Assembly (NCBI GenBank): GCA_010645155.1
Contig: JAAGOF010000268.1
Coordinates: 41,270-105,269, forward strand
DNA from: Tigriopus japonicus
Taxonomy: Eukaryota; Arthropoda; Copepoda; Harpacticoida; Harpacticidae
Direction of reading: 5' to 3'
Length of the DNA: 64,000 bases
The position numbers and the translations under genes were made by a program. The notes under the pieces are model-generated. The model had not been told where the DNA came from, did not search any database, and was given only the letters and a program-made list of their open reading frames with translations. Within the stretch, counting starts at the first letter, position 1. Each line of letters starts with the position of its first letter. Of the stretch, positions 27,046-39,870 are shown one piece after another.

Positions 27046-27053
27046 TATAAAAG
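27046..27053 (+). promoter_or_regulatory. TATA box of opsin 1
   Basis: TATAAAAG 69 bases before the ATG. Opsin 2 has the same octamer at almost the same distance (72 bases), which supports a shared promoter design. Confidence 0.7.
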
Positions 27054-27114
27054 GACGAATAGCGGCCTTATTTCCAAACAATACGTTCCATTGACCAAAC
27101 CTTAAACATTCTCA

Positions 27115-30100
27115 ATGGGTACTCCACAAATCTACTTGGACCAATATTACACTCTACATTACCCTCCAGGTAAATGAGTCGACTCTAAAAAAACTCTTCT
27201 AGCCCGCAGTAATTTTAACTATCCTTTTGTTATTTTATCAATTTAAGGTACAAAACACACTGATGGAGCTTCTGAGGATGTGTTAGCAATTACCCACGAG
27301 CATTGGACTCAATATCCACCTGTGCATCCGTTCATCCAACATACATTTGGCTTGCTATTCTTCGTACTTTGGGTTATCTCTGTCACTGGCAATGGGTTGG
27401 TCATCTTCATTTTCCTCAAGTAAGTCTGGTCAGTTGTTGAGTGGATAAGTTGTGCTGAAAATTTAAGTTAAAAAAGAATTAGCCATCACCTCGAATATGC
27501 CTCACCTATTTGGGCCCCAATGAGTTCGGGAGGTTTGCAAAAGGTCGAGCAGGTCCAAAGATGTTTCACAAGGAATGCAAGAGCTCTCATATTGGGAGAG
27601 ACTCCAAAAGTTAGGGCTCTACAGTATTCCGAGAGGATATGAAAGGTATCTGATACTATGTGTCTTCAAGAGCATTCATGGGTTCTATCCCAACCCAGGA
27701 TTTGAGGCTAGCTGTAGCGATCGTCGAGGTTTTACGTGCGCTCTGAGAGCACCTCCAAATCCTAAGGAATCAAGGCTACTTCGAACAATGAAGTCCTCTT
27801 CTCTTCTTTATCGGGCTCCTTCATTATTCAACCTTTTGCCCTTTAGTCTTCGTCGGGAATATGTACATACATACATACATACATATTACATATATGTAAG
27901 AGCTGATCCTCTGACAGTATTTAAGGCAGGGTTAGATAAATTTTTGAATTCTATTCCTGATCAACCCACTATTCAAGGTTGTACAGATCTGCCAACAATA
28001 ACTCGTTGGTAGACCAAATTCATTGTTTAAATTATTTTAGCTACGATTTATTTTTTCACGGAATTGCATTCCTTGAAGCAGTAGTAGAATGCAATCTCCA
28101 AGTATGAATTAACAAACGTAATCTAGTGGTGTATTTAAACGAGCAAGATTTTGACAAAGTTTACATCAAACTTTGAAAGTTTGTCAAAAAAGGCTCGTGC
28201 AATTGTGTCATAAAATAAAAGACTACGTTCATTTCATTCGCCAACCCAATAAAAAGGTCGAAAAATTTATCAAAAGAATTGGGAACAATTTGGTAGAAGA
28301 AATGTTCCCTTTTCCGAAACGTTGGAAAAGTAACTATATTTTACTCATTCTAAAATGATTCGCTTGTTATTGTTCACTCCATTGCTATTACTTGTTGTTT
28401 TGTGAGCTTGAACAATGGTGCGAAAGGTGCCATGTTGTAAATCGTATCATTTTCTGCACAAATGTTCCAAAGCCAAGTTCTCATTTCCCTTTTTACAATA
28501 AGCCGTCTAGAAAAAGATAGTGAAAATCCACAAGGAACATTAACAGCAAATGTAACATTTCTTCAATTTTAGGACTAAGACCCTTCGGACTCCATCGAAT
28601 ATGTTGGTGGTGGCCTTGGCCTTCTCTGACTTTGTCATGATATGGTCTCAAGCTCCGCCTTTATTCATCAATGTTTTCATGAGCAAACATTGGGCATTTG
28701 GACCACTCGCTTGCGAATTGTATGGCTTTTTGGGCGGTGTTTTTGGTGAGAGTTATAGAAGTCTTAAGCTCTAAATACCCTTCTCAAGCGAACACTTTGA
28801 TTTGTGGTTTAATTTCAGGATGTGGGTCACTTTGGATGATTATTATGATTGGTTATGATCGATATAATGTCATTGTGAAAGGATTCAATGGAATTAAGAT
28901 TACCCCGTGCATTGCTTTTCTCATGATCGTCTTTTCCTTTGCTTACTCAACAGCTTTATGTATTCTCCCTCTTCTCAAAGTTTGGGGGAGTTATAAGTTG
29001 GGTATGAGCGCAATTAACAAAATCAATTTGCGACAAATACCATAACCCCTACACTTCATTTTCAGAGGGTCTGTTGTTGACTTGTTCGTTCGACTATCTT
29101 ACTGATGACTGGGTCAACAAAAGTTTCACCTTGTTCTTCTTTTTGGGTTGTTTTGGACTGCCCATGTGTTTCATTATCTTCTTCTACTCCCAAATTGTAT
29201 ATGCCGTGGTGGCTCATGAACGGGCCTTGAAGGCTCAAGCTAAGAAGATGAATGTGGAAAGTCTGCGATCAAACACAGTAAGCAATACTTTGAGGTCCAA
29301 TTTAAACTTCAATTAACCTGTCTTTGATCATCAATAGGATGCCAATGCCGAGAGTGCAGAGGTGAGGATTGCCAAAGTAGCCATCACCAACATTTGTTTG
29401 TGGCTTCTGGCTTGGACGCCTTATGCCGCCATAGCCATGATTGGACAGTTTGGCGGTGCTCATTTTTTGACACCAGTTGTCACGCAACTCCCGTCATTTT
29501 TGGCTAAGACTGCTTCATGCTTCAATCCTATTGTTTATGCCGTTAGCCATCCTAAGTAAGTTGAAATTTTAGGTCACATATTAGCAGAGGTATTGAGGAC
29601 ACTACAGACATCACTGAGTTTTGTGGAGCATAGCTGAACATTTTGTAGTTGTTCAAAGTCTTTCTTTTTGAAAGCAAGTTGTTTATAGAGCAGGTAAGTA
29701 CAACTTATGCATCAAGATTGTTTCTGGGAGTGATAATTGATCAAGTGTAAGCTGAGAACATTTTTTATTGTTTTGATCTTGACATTTAAACTGCACATGA
29801 ATGTAATCAAACCTGACCTGACCTCATCACAAGGCACAAACCCTTAAATTATGCAAGGTTTTCATAAAATATTTCTCTTAGCTATGATATGAATTGTTAA
29901 CTGTTGAGCAATCATCTAATCCAAATTCAACCCAATCACACACCACTGTACTCTCGTATTTTTTTAAACTCTGCTTTTACTACACTACCACACACACACA
30001 CTTTAAGGAAACGTAAATTTACAACCTCAAAGCTAAAAGCTAGTACCAAAATTATTTTACAATATACTTTGAGTATATTCGCAAAAATATTTCTCTAGTA

Positions 30101-30253
30101 AGTGTTTGATTTGTGAAAGCTCATGACACAAATTATGCCAAACTATATTTTTTCAGGTATCGAGAAGCTTTGACCAAAGAGCTTCCTTGCCTCGGTATCA
30201 AGGAAGAATCTCCAAGTACTGAAAACAAGACTACGGCAGAGACCACTGGATAA
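27115..30253 (+). CDS. Rhabdomeric opsin 1 (arthropod LWS/MWS-type r-opsin)
   Basis: Seven-helix, Gq-type visual pigment bound to retinal. Exons: 27115-27169, 27248-27419, 28573-28745, 28819-29001, 29066-29277, 29338-29555, 30157-30253; all joins keep frame, total 369 residues. Visible landmarks: GNGLVIF in helix 1, [14 protein letters not shown] in helix 2, DRYNVIVKG (Asp147-Arg148-Tyr149), disulfide cysteines in PLACELYG and [13 protein letters not shown] in helix 6. Schiff-base lysine is Lys322 in [13 protein letters not shown] (336-338) after helix 7 is typical of Gq-coupled opsins. Intron 2 (1153 bp) holds a LINE fragment. Closest relative in the window is opsin 2, with identical exon lengths. 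Wavelength cannot be read safely. Confidence 0.95.
27481..28012 (+). mobile_element. 3' fragment of a non-LTR retrotransposon (LINE) in opsin 1 intron 2
   Basis: One frame gives [17 protein letters not shown] and [13 protein letters not shown], typical of the end of LINE reverse transcriptases. A second frame continues with [20 protein letters not shown] and [14 protein letters not shown]. At least one frameshift (about 27570-27600) shows it is dead. A TACA microsatellite (27864-27886) interrupts it. Same strand as the opsin and wholly intronic. Confidence 0.8.
27864..27886. repeat. (TACA)n microsatellite
   Basis: About five tandem tetranucleotide units inside the LINE fragment. Confidence 0.8.
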
Positions 30254-32867
30254 GCTAGAAATCTTTCTCCATAGCATTCAAAGTTGTGAAATTTTCACTT
30301 TGGAAAGAAATGGTGTCCATAGGTATGAAACTGGGAGATTTTAAAGATGTGTGTGAAATCAGGTAAAAAATCTAAGTAGAGGAAGTTTGGTGGTGAAAAT
30401 ACTTATTCCTCAAAAAATCATATTTTTCCGTTAAGATTTGAACACTTTCAGTGATGAACATCGTTTCCAAAGAGATACTAATTTATCCATATTTTTGCTT
30501 TTCATAAACCTGTGGCAAGATAAACCTATCCAATTGTGCGAATAGCATGGGCATCTTGGAGGATGAGCTCCTTCATGTTTCCATTCAAAAATACTCTTAA
30601 TCCAATATCTAAAAAAAATAGTCCCTTTTCTTTTAGAAAAAAGAGCTCTTGGAACCATTCATTTGATTGGTGTCAAGAACAATTCATTTTTCAATTGCAA
30701 AAATGACAAATGGAAATCTGTGTAAACATTGTAATCCTAAAATATGGGATGTAATTGTACACGTAATTTTTAATACATAGTTTTCTGTTTTCTCATTCCC
30801 TTTAATTACATACAACAATTAACTACATTATAACAAGAACATAAATAACTTGAACTTCTTACTTCAATATAAATATCAATTGCATTAAAGGACGTCTAAT
30901 TCGGTTTTCACGCGAGAAAATCAAATATGCCTTTTTCTATTGCAGATTGTGCAAGGATCAGGACTTCGTTTCTGGAAGAAATATTTGCAAATTTAGCTCC
31001 GCACCACTTGTATTTCATTTGTTACCTTGAACTGACATGTACAATTGATGAAAAATATAATGTATTCCCCCTGTAATAAGAATAAAGGAAAAAATGATCT
31101 TTCAAAATGACTCGACCTTCTTTCAAATTTGCATGTAAGGAATCACGTAAACAAGTTTGAAGTACCAACGCAACGTATTCTACAAGAAGCACAAAACCTC
31201 ATTAAGAAACAGATGTTTATTCATTCCCATTTTGAAGCCTTCAAATGAATAAATATTTCCTTTGAAACGAATGGAAATTTGAAAATAGGCAAACACAAAA
31301 ACTATGAACTGAAAAAAGAATAACCACAGATCATATAATGACCCATTATATGGTCTGTGAGAATAACTGAAACAATTTTGTCAACTGATGATTTCATGTT
31401 CTTCTGTCATGTTCAATTTTAATTACCACCAAATGAAGTTAAGTTCCATGTTCTTGCAACTGATTAATTGTAATGTTGCAATTTTGATTTCCCATCAACA
31501 AAATTTTCTGACCAACGTGTCAAGTTTGGATTTTGGATTGTCCTAAAACATAATATCCGCTTGATCGCAAGGCGTGAAACCATTGGAAGTATCAAATACT
31601 GCCTAGGCATGGCTTCTTTGCCGATAAGAATCTAGTGACAAATTTAACGCACTTTCAACTAGATTGGAACGTTTTGGAAAAAATACGGTTGCTTGAAATG
31701 GGTGTTTCAATCAGACTGAAATATGTTCTATTTCATATTATTATGGGCAATTAGATTAAAATTTGTAAAAAAACATTAAAGAATGACGTGCCCTTGATCA
31801 ACCAATACGGTGTGAAAGGCTAAATCACGTACACACAGATAAGATTGAAAATTAATATATTTCTAAATTTGCTGGGGCTTGTCTCCTCATTATGAAACAA
31901 GACCAAATGTAACCTCAACCTAGAACATAATTTACATTCCAATGGATTATTCCCACTTCTTTGGCTTCATAGGTGACTTTGAAATAATCGCATTCAATGC
32001 AGACAAACACATAAAAACTATTGAATTTTCTCTAGGAAGAGAAACAAGCACAGGCGCAAACAAAGTGATTTGGTTTCTAAGAATAACAAACATGGATTTT
32101 GATTCTTCTAAAATACTGATTTGGGCATACGTTCTATGCAATTTAAAGACTTGGACATGTTTTGTACCAAAAGGCGCAATATTTGTAGAAATAATAAATA
32201 AGGTTTTTATTGTAGCCTAAAGGTTGACATTGATTTGACAGAAATTTTGGTTTTGTTTTAGCCTACCAGAGCTAAATAAAAGCAGTATCAAATGGAAAAA
32301 CTAAATACAAACATTGTACCATGTAAAATTTTTTGCCGCTAAATTCTATATCAAGAGCAAGAATTTTGTAGTTTTTTGTAAAAGTCATCTCCAAAAGTGG
32401 TCGAAATCAGAAACATTTGCTGTTGTCAACTGATTTTAACACACTTAAAAGCTAATAAAAAGACTCCTTGCTAGTAAGATATTTGGAATGCAATTAACTA
32501 AATGCACAGAGATTCGTCATTAAATGGCAGATTTCGTCAAATATCCAAAGAAAATGTTACAAAACATCCGATTCTTAATAGGTTAACATCTTATATGGGT
32601 TGGTTGCACACTTTTCATTAACATTACTTGGAATGGAATTCCCCTTCAAGTATATAACTCATGGATGTGCAAATCTTTGAACTAGCATTTGTTTTGTTCA
32701 CCGAAAGCTCATTTGTTCTTTCACTAAGCGGCTTTTTCTATGATGATTTTTATTTCTTCATTTTCTTTCGGTTAACATCCCAAAAATACAGTGTTAAACC
32801 AAAACCATTCACTACAGAAGTATTGGCGTTTTGGGCTAACCTGGATTGGTTATCTGCCCAAGAAAGC
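30254..32867. other. No gene supported; spacer between opsins
   Basis: AT-rich. A 92-codon frame (31942-32220) looks random. A small hairpin with 16-base arms (31325-31340 and 31344-31359, one mismatch, 3-base loop) is the only structure noted. Confidence 0.5.
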
Positions 32868-32875
32868 ATAATGAG

Positions 32876-33716
32876 CAGGGACAGGAAGTTTAGACAAATA
32901 AAGCTGTCAAATTAAATGAAAAAAGACGAATAAAATTGCCTGATTAGACGAAAAAAGACGAATAAAATCGACCAATTAAACAAAAAAAAGACGAATAAAA
33001 GTTCCCATAAGACAAAAAAACGAAAAAAAATACTTGTAAGAAGTAAAAAATCTAATCAATTTCCTACAAAGGCGAATGAAACTGGCTCATAAGAAAGAAG
33101 AAAAATTAAATGCCCGTACGGACTAAAAAAAGACGTTTAAAAGTGCTCCCACAGAATAGACGAAATGTATGTCCCTATTGATGGGGACCAATCTGTCTGC
33201 TTGTGCAAAAAGGGCGAAATCTAGAAAATTTAAAAAAGGAAGTGCCTAATGAGCAAGAATTAACCAGTAGTACACATGTCAAATTAAAACCAAGAGTTAA
33301 AAAATGCCTCTTTTAAGGGAACGTTTTCAGTAGAGCTCTCCTTAAAATCAGATTTGCAGATCCAATAATTGTTCTGATGGGCAGAAAGCTTTTTCAATCC
33401 AATAGTAATCTTTCCTTTCTGTGTCTGTGGAGTGACTAGTCAAGTACTGTACAAGTTAATTCATAAGTGTGGATTGTATTTTGTTTGCGCAAAACCGCAA
33501 CTGACAATCAAATTATTACATTGGCCTGTAATTGGTGGGGTGAACTTTCTTCAAAGTTTTTATTTGCTTGGAAAATTGAAAAAAAAAACTGCCTAAAGAG
33601 CCTGAAATCCAAGAAAATCCAAATTTTTGGCAAATTAGACGAGAAAATACTAATAAAATTGCCCGATTAGACGAAAAAAGACGAATAATTTTATTGGTCT
33701 AAAGTTCCTGTCCCTA
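32876..33716. mobile_element. hAT-like MITE, 841 bp, with exact 8-bp target duplication
   Basis: The left end CAGGGACAGGAAGTTTAGAC is mirrored on the right by TAGGGACAGGAACTTTAGAC in reverse complement. ATAATGAG flanks both sides exactly (32868-32875 and 33717-33724). The interior has many degenerate agacgaaaaaagacgaataaa repeats near both ends (about 32920-33010 and 33640-33690). No transposase. Confidence 0.85.
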
Positions 33717-33724
33717 ATAATGAG

Positions 33725-34144
33725 AATTGGGAGAAAAGTCGGGATTTTACCTGGTTATAGAATATCTAAATTGCATTTATTCAGGTTTTTCAAATTGATG
33801 AATTATTCTCCTTATTCACACACACACAAGCAATAACAGATCATGAATTGTAAAGCCTATTATTCACCTGGAACTTTTTTTGATCCATCACCAAAGATAT
33901 GAAAAAACCTTGATTTATTTCAATTGGTTTATTTCAACTAGTCAATAGTAAAATTTTACTACATGAAGGAAAACAAAAGAAAAGAAAAACTTTCGCACTA
34001 GGTAAGTATGAACAAGACTAATTTGTCGAAAACAAAATGTCACGAAAAATGTGTCGACAATTCCAAATACCATTTCATAATCGCCGTGATTTATTCCAAT
34101 CGAAATTGGAGGTCGTTTGACGCATCTAAATTCAAGCCAGCGAG
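33725..34144. other. Upstream flank of opsin 2; no gene
   Basis: Non-coding. A near-palindrome ccaatcgaaattgg (34096-34109), 36-49 bases before the TATA box, resembles the paired-homeodomain layout of photoreceptor promoters but is not an exact match. Confidence 0.4.
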
Positions 34145-34153
34145 TATAAAAGG
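34145..34153 (+). promoter_or_regulatory. TATA box of opsin 2
   Basis: TATAAAAGG 72 bases before the ATG, matching the position of the opsin 1 TATA box. Confidence 0.7.
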
Positions 34154-34216
34154 TCTCCCAAAGGCTTGTTTGGTGACCACCTACTGAACAGATCCCAGAG
34201 AAAGGTGACCTTCACT

Positions 34217-36315
34217 ATGGCCTCTCCTCTTATCTTTCTAGATGAGAATTACAATCTACACTATCCTCCAGGTAAGATTTCCTTACTAATTCTTTTCCTA
34301 GTTGATGGTAACCCAACTGACATTGAAACAGGTGCCAAACACACTGATGCTGCTTCGGATGATGTGATGGCAGTGACCCATGAGCATTGGACCCAATTTC
34401 CACCAGTTCATCCTTTCATTCAGCACTTTTTTGGCATCCTCTTCTTTGTTCTGTGGGTCATCTCAGTTTCGGGCAATGGCTTAGTCATCTTCATCTTTCT
34501 CAAGTAAGGCCCATTTTGAAAGCAATTTATTGAAGGACCATTGAGACTGAAGACCAACTTTCCAGGACAAAGAGTTTGCGGACCCCATCCAATATGTTGG
34601 TGGTGGCTTTGGCATTCTCAGATTTCATCATGATTTGCTCATTGGCTCCACCTCTGTTCATCAATGTTTTCATCAGCAAATATTGGGCGTTTGGGCCATT
34701 GGGTTGCGAATTGTATGGATTCTTGGGAGGCGTATTTGGTAGGTAATTTGTATGGTTTAAAGGGAACATGGCAAAAGTTGTACTCTAACTTTCTTCTTTT
34801 AGGTTGTGCTTCTTTGTGGTTGATTATCATGATTGGCTATGATCGATATAACGTCATTGTAAAAGGATTCAACGGCGTCAAAACCACCCCTTGCATTGCT
34901 TTTCTCATGATAATCTTTTCCCTTGGGTACTCGACAGCAGTTTGCCTCCCGCCACTTTTAAAAGTCTGGGGAAGCTACAAACTAGGTATGGACTATCTTG
35001 ACTCTATCCTTTTGGACAAAACACACTAAGTTGTGCGTGAAAATAACTTTTGTAAGCATTAAAGACAATTTAAGTAAACTCAATTTTTAAGACATTTAGC
35101 GCATTGCAATTACTTATTGCACTTATAACTTAAAAAGTTAACGCACTTTTCAACTTAGATCAAGTACTCTGTCAACAAAAGATGTGGAGGTCATTTATGA
35201 AATTTGGGAAATTTTATTTGAAAAATTGCATTCTTAAAATGAGCACATTTTATCACTCAATGATTGCTTGTTTTAAATTCTGAACTTGATTAGAGGTCTG
35301 CATTATGGCTCTTAAAATTCATTCCAAAGCGCCCAGAAAATGATTGAGTTGGCCCTACAATTTTTTATTGAGTTTTGAAGGCCCATGACTTTTGATCTTG
35401 GCCTAAGATCTCGATTGAGTTTGGATTTGAACTGCATTTGGAAAATTAAAAATTTGGACTGTTGTGGTTGATTTTATGTACCAACCATGTCTCACAAGGT
35501 TTAAGCATATTTTTCACAATTTAATCTTTATCATTAATGAGTTGAAGTTAAGCCAGAACATTAACCTAGCAATACCTAATATTGATCTATTGTTACTTCG
35601 CAGAGGGTCTTTTGTTGACCTGTTCCTTTGATTACATTACCGATGATTGGGTCAACAAAAGTTTCACGTTGTTCTTCTTCATTGGTTGCTATGGGCTGCC
35701 CATGTGTTTCATCATCTACTTTTATTCTCAAATTGTATATGCCGTGGTGGCTCATGAACGGGCCTTGAAGGCTCAAGCTAAGAAGATGAATGTAGAGAGT
35801 CTGCGATCAAACACAGTAAGCAATACTTTGAGGTCCAATTTAAACTTCAATTAAACTGTCTTTGATCATCAATAGGATGCCAATGCAGAGAGTGCAGAGG
35901 TGAGGATTGCCAAAGTAGCCATCACCAACATTTGCTTGTGGCTTCTGGCTTGGACGCCTTATGCCGCCATAGCCATGATTGGACAGTTTGGCGGTGCTCA
36001 CTTTTTGACACCAGTTGTCACGCAACTCCCGTCGTTCTTGGCCAAGACTGCTTCATGCTTCAATCCTATTGTTTATGCTGTTAGCCATCCTAAGTAAGTT
36101 AATTAAGCTTATTTGTTCATTCATATCTTTGATTGGTATGCTTGTCTTGGTAACTTTTGCTTTCGTGAGTTTTTTTCGTCTGAATAGTAATAATAATAAT
36201 CTAAATCGTTTATTACAGATATCGAGAGGCCTTGACCAAGGAGCTTCCTTGCCTTGGCATCAATGAAGAATCCAAGACCGAGGACACAAAGACCACAGCA
36301 GTGTTCAGTGAATGA
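34217..36315 (+). CDS. Rhabdomeric opsin 2 (tandem paralogue of opsin 1)
   Basis: Gq-type r-opsin of the same clade as opsin 1. Exons: 34217-34271, 34332-34503, 34566-34738, 34803-34985, 35604-35815, 35876-36093, 36219-36315, each exactly as long as its opsin 1 counterpart, giving 369 residues. [19 protein letters not shown] with Schiff-base Lys322 and HPK are all present. Exon 6 encodes the same peptide as in opsin 1, with only synonymous changes, while earlier exons differ at many residues (helix 5 has [17 protein letters not shown] where opsin 1 has [17 protein letters not shown]). The frame stays open upstream of the ATG and through intron 1 (60 bp), so the start is set by alignment to opsin 1. 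A different spectral range from opsin 1 is possible. Confidence 0.95.
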
Positions 36316-36466
36316 TTTTGCTATACATTCATTCATTGACTTTTAAACAGTTGGTGTTTTTTTAATTGTCAAACCCCCTGATTTAGTATTAAGGCATAAA
36401 ACAAATACAAATAATGTTCATTTGGATTTTTCCCACTTAAGTTTGGTGTTTCTACTTTGACTCAAG

Positions 36467-36472
36467 AATAAA
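36467..36472 (+). promoter_or_regulatory. Poly(A) signal AATAAA of opsin 2
   Basis: AATAAA 152 bases after the opsin 2 stop codon. Confidence 0.45.
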
Positions 36473-39400
36473 AAAAACCATTCTGCTGATGAAAGATAGC
36501 TCTTGAAACCAAATAGTGTTGCGGATGGCCCAATAAGTAAAATCTATGCGCTTTTCCAACATGAAACATCTAGATTTTATGTCAAGAGGTTAAATCACGG
36601 GTTTTTATTATGGTGTTAAAGCCAGGTGTAAATGGATTTGCTGATGTCAAGTAAATTGTTCACCTCATTCACGTGTGATATTTTTAAATGGGCTTAATTT
36701 AAACCACTATCAAATTATAATATTTGGGTGTTCTGAAGTCACAAATTTTTCCTCTCTCAAGCTTTTATTATTAACCTTTTTATCAGCCATCATGCGTTCT
36801 TCCTCTTCCGCAAATAAATGTGGGTGAAAACCAGATTTCTTGTGTCATGGCAAATATCTTTTCTCATTAAAAAATCCCCTTTGCTTGGCGAGCTATTTTG
36901 GTTCACAACATCAAGAACGGGAGAAGTCCTTCGGCGGCCGATTTCTCGAAGGTTCATCAGGGGAAAATCGGCCAGCACAATTCTTAAAGTGCACTCGTCT
37001 AACTTGCCCTAAGAGAGCTTTATGTAGAGAAGAGAAGCGTTCACTACTTCATCAATGAATTCCTCGACTTCCAGACTGGACGCCTAGTCTCCTCGACAAG
37101 CTTCATGGCGAGTTTCAAAGCTCTTTTCCGCAGCCTCATCCAGGAGGAGGAGGAGGTACATAGTGCGTGTATGTGTTTTCTGCTTGTCCATCGTCCATGC
37201 ATTGGGAAACTCAGAGGCCTGGCAACAGTCCCATTACCAAGGCCAAGGCACTCCCAAACTCTAGCATGATGTGATGAAGTCGCCGGCCGCCAAAGCCATC
37301 ACAGCTTCATACCTTAGCCCTCCTTAGACTCAGAGGGGATACATAGATAGAACACGACTCTTTTGCTTTAACGTACTCCCATTCGACCTCTGTCAAGGCA
37401 ATCCTACTCTATCCACACAGTGCCCGTTTGTGTGGGTACATCGCTCGTACGTACGCGAGAGCTGTGCATTTCTGCCTGCCAAGCAATCCTCGCGGGCGAT
37501 CACGGCCAAGTCTGCTCGGCTTGAACTCTCCCAAGCTTTTTCTCCATAACAGTGATGGAAACGAACGAAATCTGGGGAAATTTTCACGATTTCAGTGCCA
37601 AAGGCCTCTAAAAGCTAAGGTAAGATCCGATTTGTTCACTTTAATCCGTACTGTCGGCGTCCTCGACAAATCTCGTGGGCCTTCCACCTCAAGTGTACCG
37701 GCTTTTCCACTCTGTTTGGTTGAGTGACCTTGTCCTTGTCCTTGAGTCCCAGCCGCGTGAGAAAGCAGCCAATCTGAGCGAAGTTCAAGGATAAAACAGC
37801 CAATAGCGAGGCCAACTCTCTCACACATTGAGTTTCATTGGGAAAGGCCTTGACAATGAACGACGTCGAGAAATTCGATCGGCCTCTTCATAGACTCGGA
37901 TGTACATAGTAACTAGGAGAGCAATCATATTTTGCTCTCTTTGATTGCAACCTAGATTTCAATATTGGAATCGATTCAGATATCGCGTTTGGGAAAGGTG
38001 AAGGTCCTCATAAATCTTGTCCAAAGTGGTGGAATTTCTCCCGGGTTCTTTCTCTTCTTCATGGTCTCTCCATATCTTGGCGGGAAAATCTTCCAAGTCA
38101 TCGGATCTCCGCCACATCTTTCTCCAGTTGACCTGTCTCACCCCACCGTGTCCCCCTGCTGCTCAGGCAACTCGACAACTTGGCGACCGTTAGAGAAAAC
38201 CGAATTCTTTTAAGACGAAGCCTGACCAGGATCCAGTAAAATTAGATCCTTCCATTCCAGCCGTCTGATTGCCTTCAAAGTCAAGATCTCAGGCACAAAA
38301 ATACACCCCCTCTCCTTCATAGCTCGCCCTTACGCCTACTCACTCACACACACAGAATAAGAACGAAGTAAAGATAAATGGCCATCTATCCACAAGTACG
38401 GGTCGTTGTGTTTTCAAGTCCCTGATGTCGTACTAGCACTAGCCAGGAGCAATTCAAGCCTTCATCTGAGCTCGCCAGACACTCTGTCTGAGACATTATG
38501 GAAGAACTTGTCGGATTGGAACAACTCAAATTGCCACAACTTGGCTGTTGTTGAGAGTTCGGTCGGTGTACGTGTCTCTCTCAGAAACGACATTGGATGA
38601 ATCGGTTTGTGCTGAGTGAGTTGAGCTTGGAAGAAGTTTTTGGCTCGGCTTGTCCTTGGCCGTGACTTTGAGAGGCATTGTTCAAGTGGCAACATGGAAG
38701 ATCATCAAATATCAATGACCTTTAGGCGCCATGTAAACAAGCGTTGGCTTACAGATGGACTCACTTGAAACAAGTGTTTTGTTGGAGTTCGAAACTTGAT
38801 TAATTCGTTATTAGAAAGGTCTGCTTGGTATTTCGTTGTTTTTTTGAAATAATGAAGGGTTATTGAGGTCGTTGGCGTACATAGATTGATTGAGAATGTA
38901 CATCTCATATTAGTTTGACAAACAACCTCGGGATATAGAGTTGAATTAGAAGACTTATCAATCAGTTATTGTGGGAAGTAGCTCATTTTGACTGGCATAT
39001 TCATAACGAGAAAATATTGATAACAGTGATTGATATTAGAACAAAGGGTAGTATGTAGTACGTAAAACCTATTGTTTAGATTCGCCTACTTCAGTGCAGG
39101 GACTTTGGAACAAAAGACATATTTATCATATTATCAAATTATTTTGTTATTAAGTAGGTTCAATTCCCAGTCCTGTTTTTTTTTCAGGACACTTTCTGAA
39201 GTTTACTCGTATTGATATTAATATAAGACCCGTTATATAATATACGTAAGACCCGTTGTGATTTTCGTGTTAGAGAGCATTTTTGGACAAATAAATGTAT
39301 TTTGTGATGGCTTGTTTCGTTTAACTTTGACAACAAACGAAATTGATTAATCAGTCGGATCAATATTTTTGCGCTTTTCCTTTCGCCTTAAAAGTCAGAC

Positions 39401-39870
39401 TGAAAGTTTTAGTGTTGCCAAAATCTTTATATTTGTTCAAAAATTGAACTGCTGGCAAAAATTACTTCGGAGGTTAACTCATTTTCGCTCATGAACATTA
39501 TGTAAACTTTACTTTGGATCTTCAATTTTAGAAAATACTTGGATGTTGGTTGTGTCATGTTAAGAATGACGCCAGGGCTCACATTAATACATTTTACGAA
39601 ATAAGACAACAATAATCTTTAGAAAATATCCCTTAACTTTCCAATATTGAAGAAGACAATGTAGCCAAATGTTAAGGAGATTTTCAAGACGCTCAAATAT
39701 GTTAAGGCAGCATGTCTATTGATTTGAAGGGAAGTTAAATAAACACATATGTTGTATGCATGACAATACTGTGAGAATAGCACATGTGTTATGTTCAAAT
39801 TTATGTAAAGAACGCAAATTTTGTGATTCTTGAAAACAAAGTTAGGAAAATTAATATAAACTTAAAGGAG
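36473..39870. other. No gene supported
   Basis: The first part (to about 38.7 kb) is GC-richer with several short chance frames; the rest is AT-rich. No recognised motif. Confidence 0.5.

Noticed and set aside
31942..32220. 92-codon frame between the opsins
   Set aside because: No motif, AT-rich context, no splice or promoter support.
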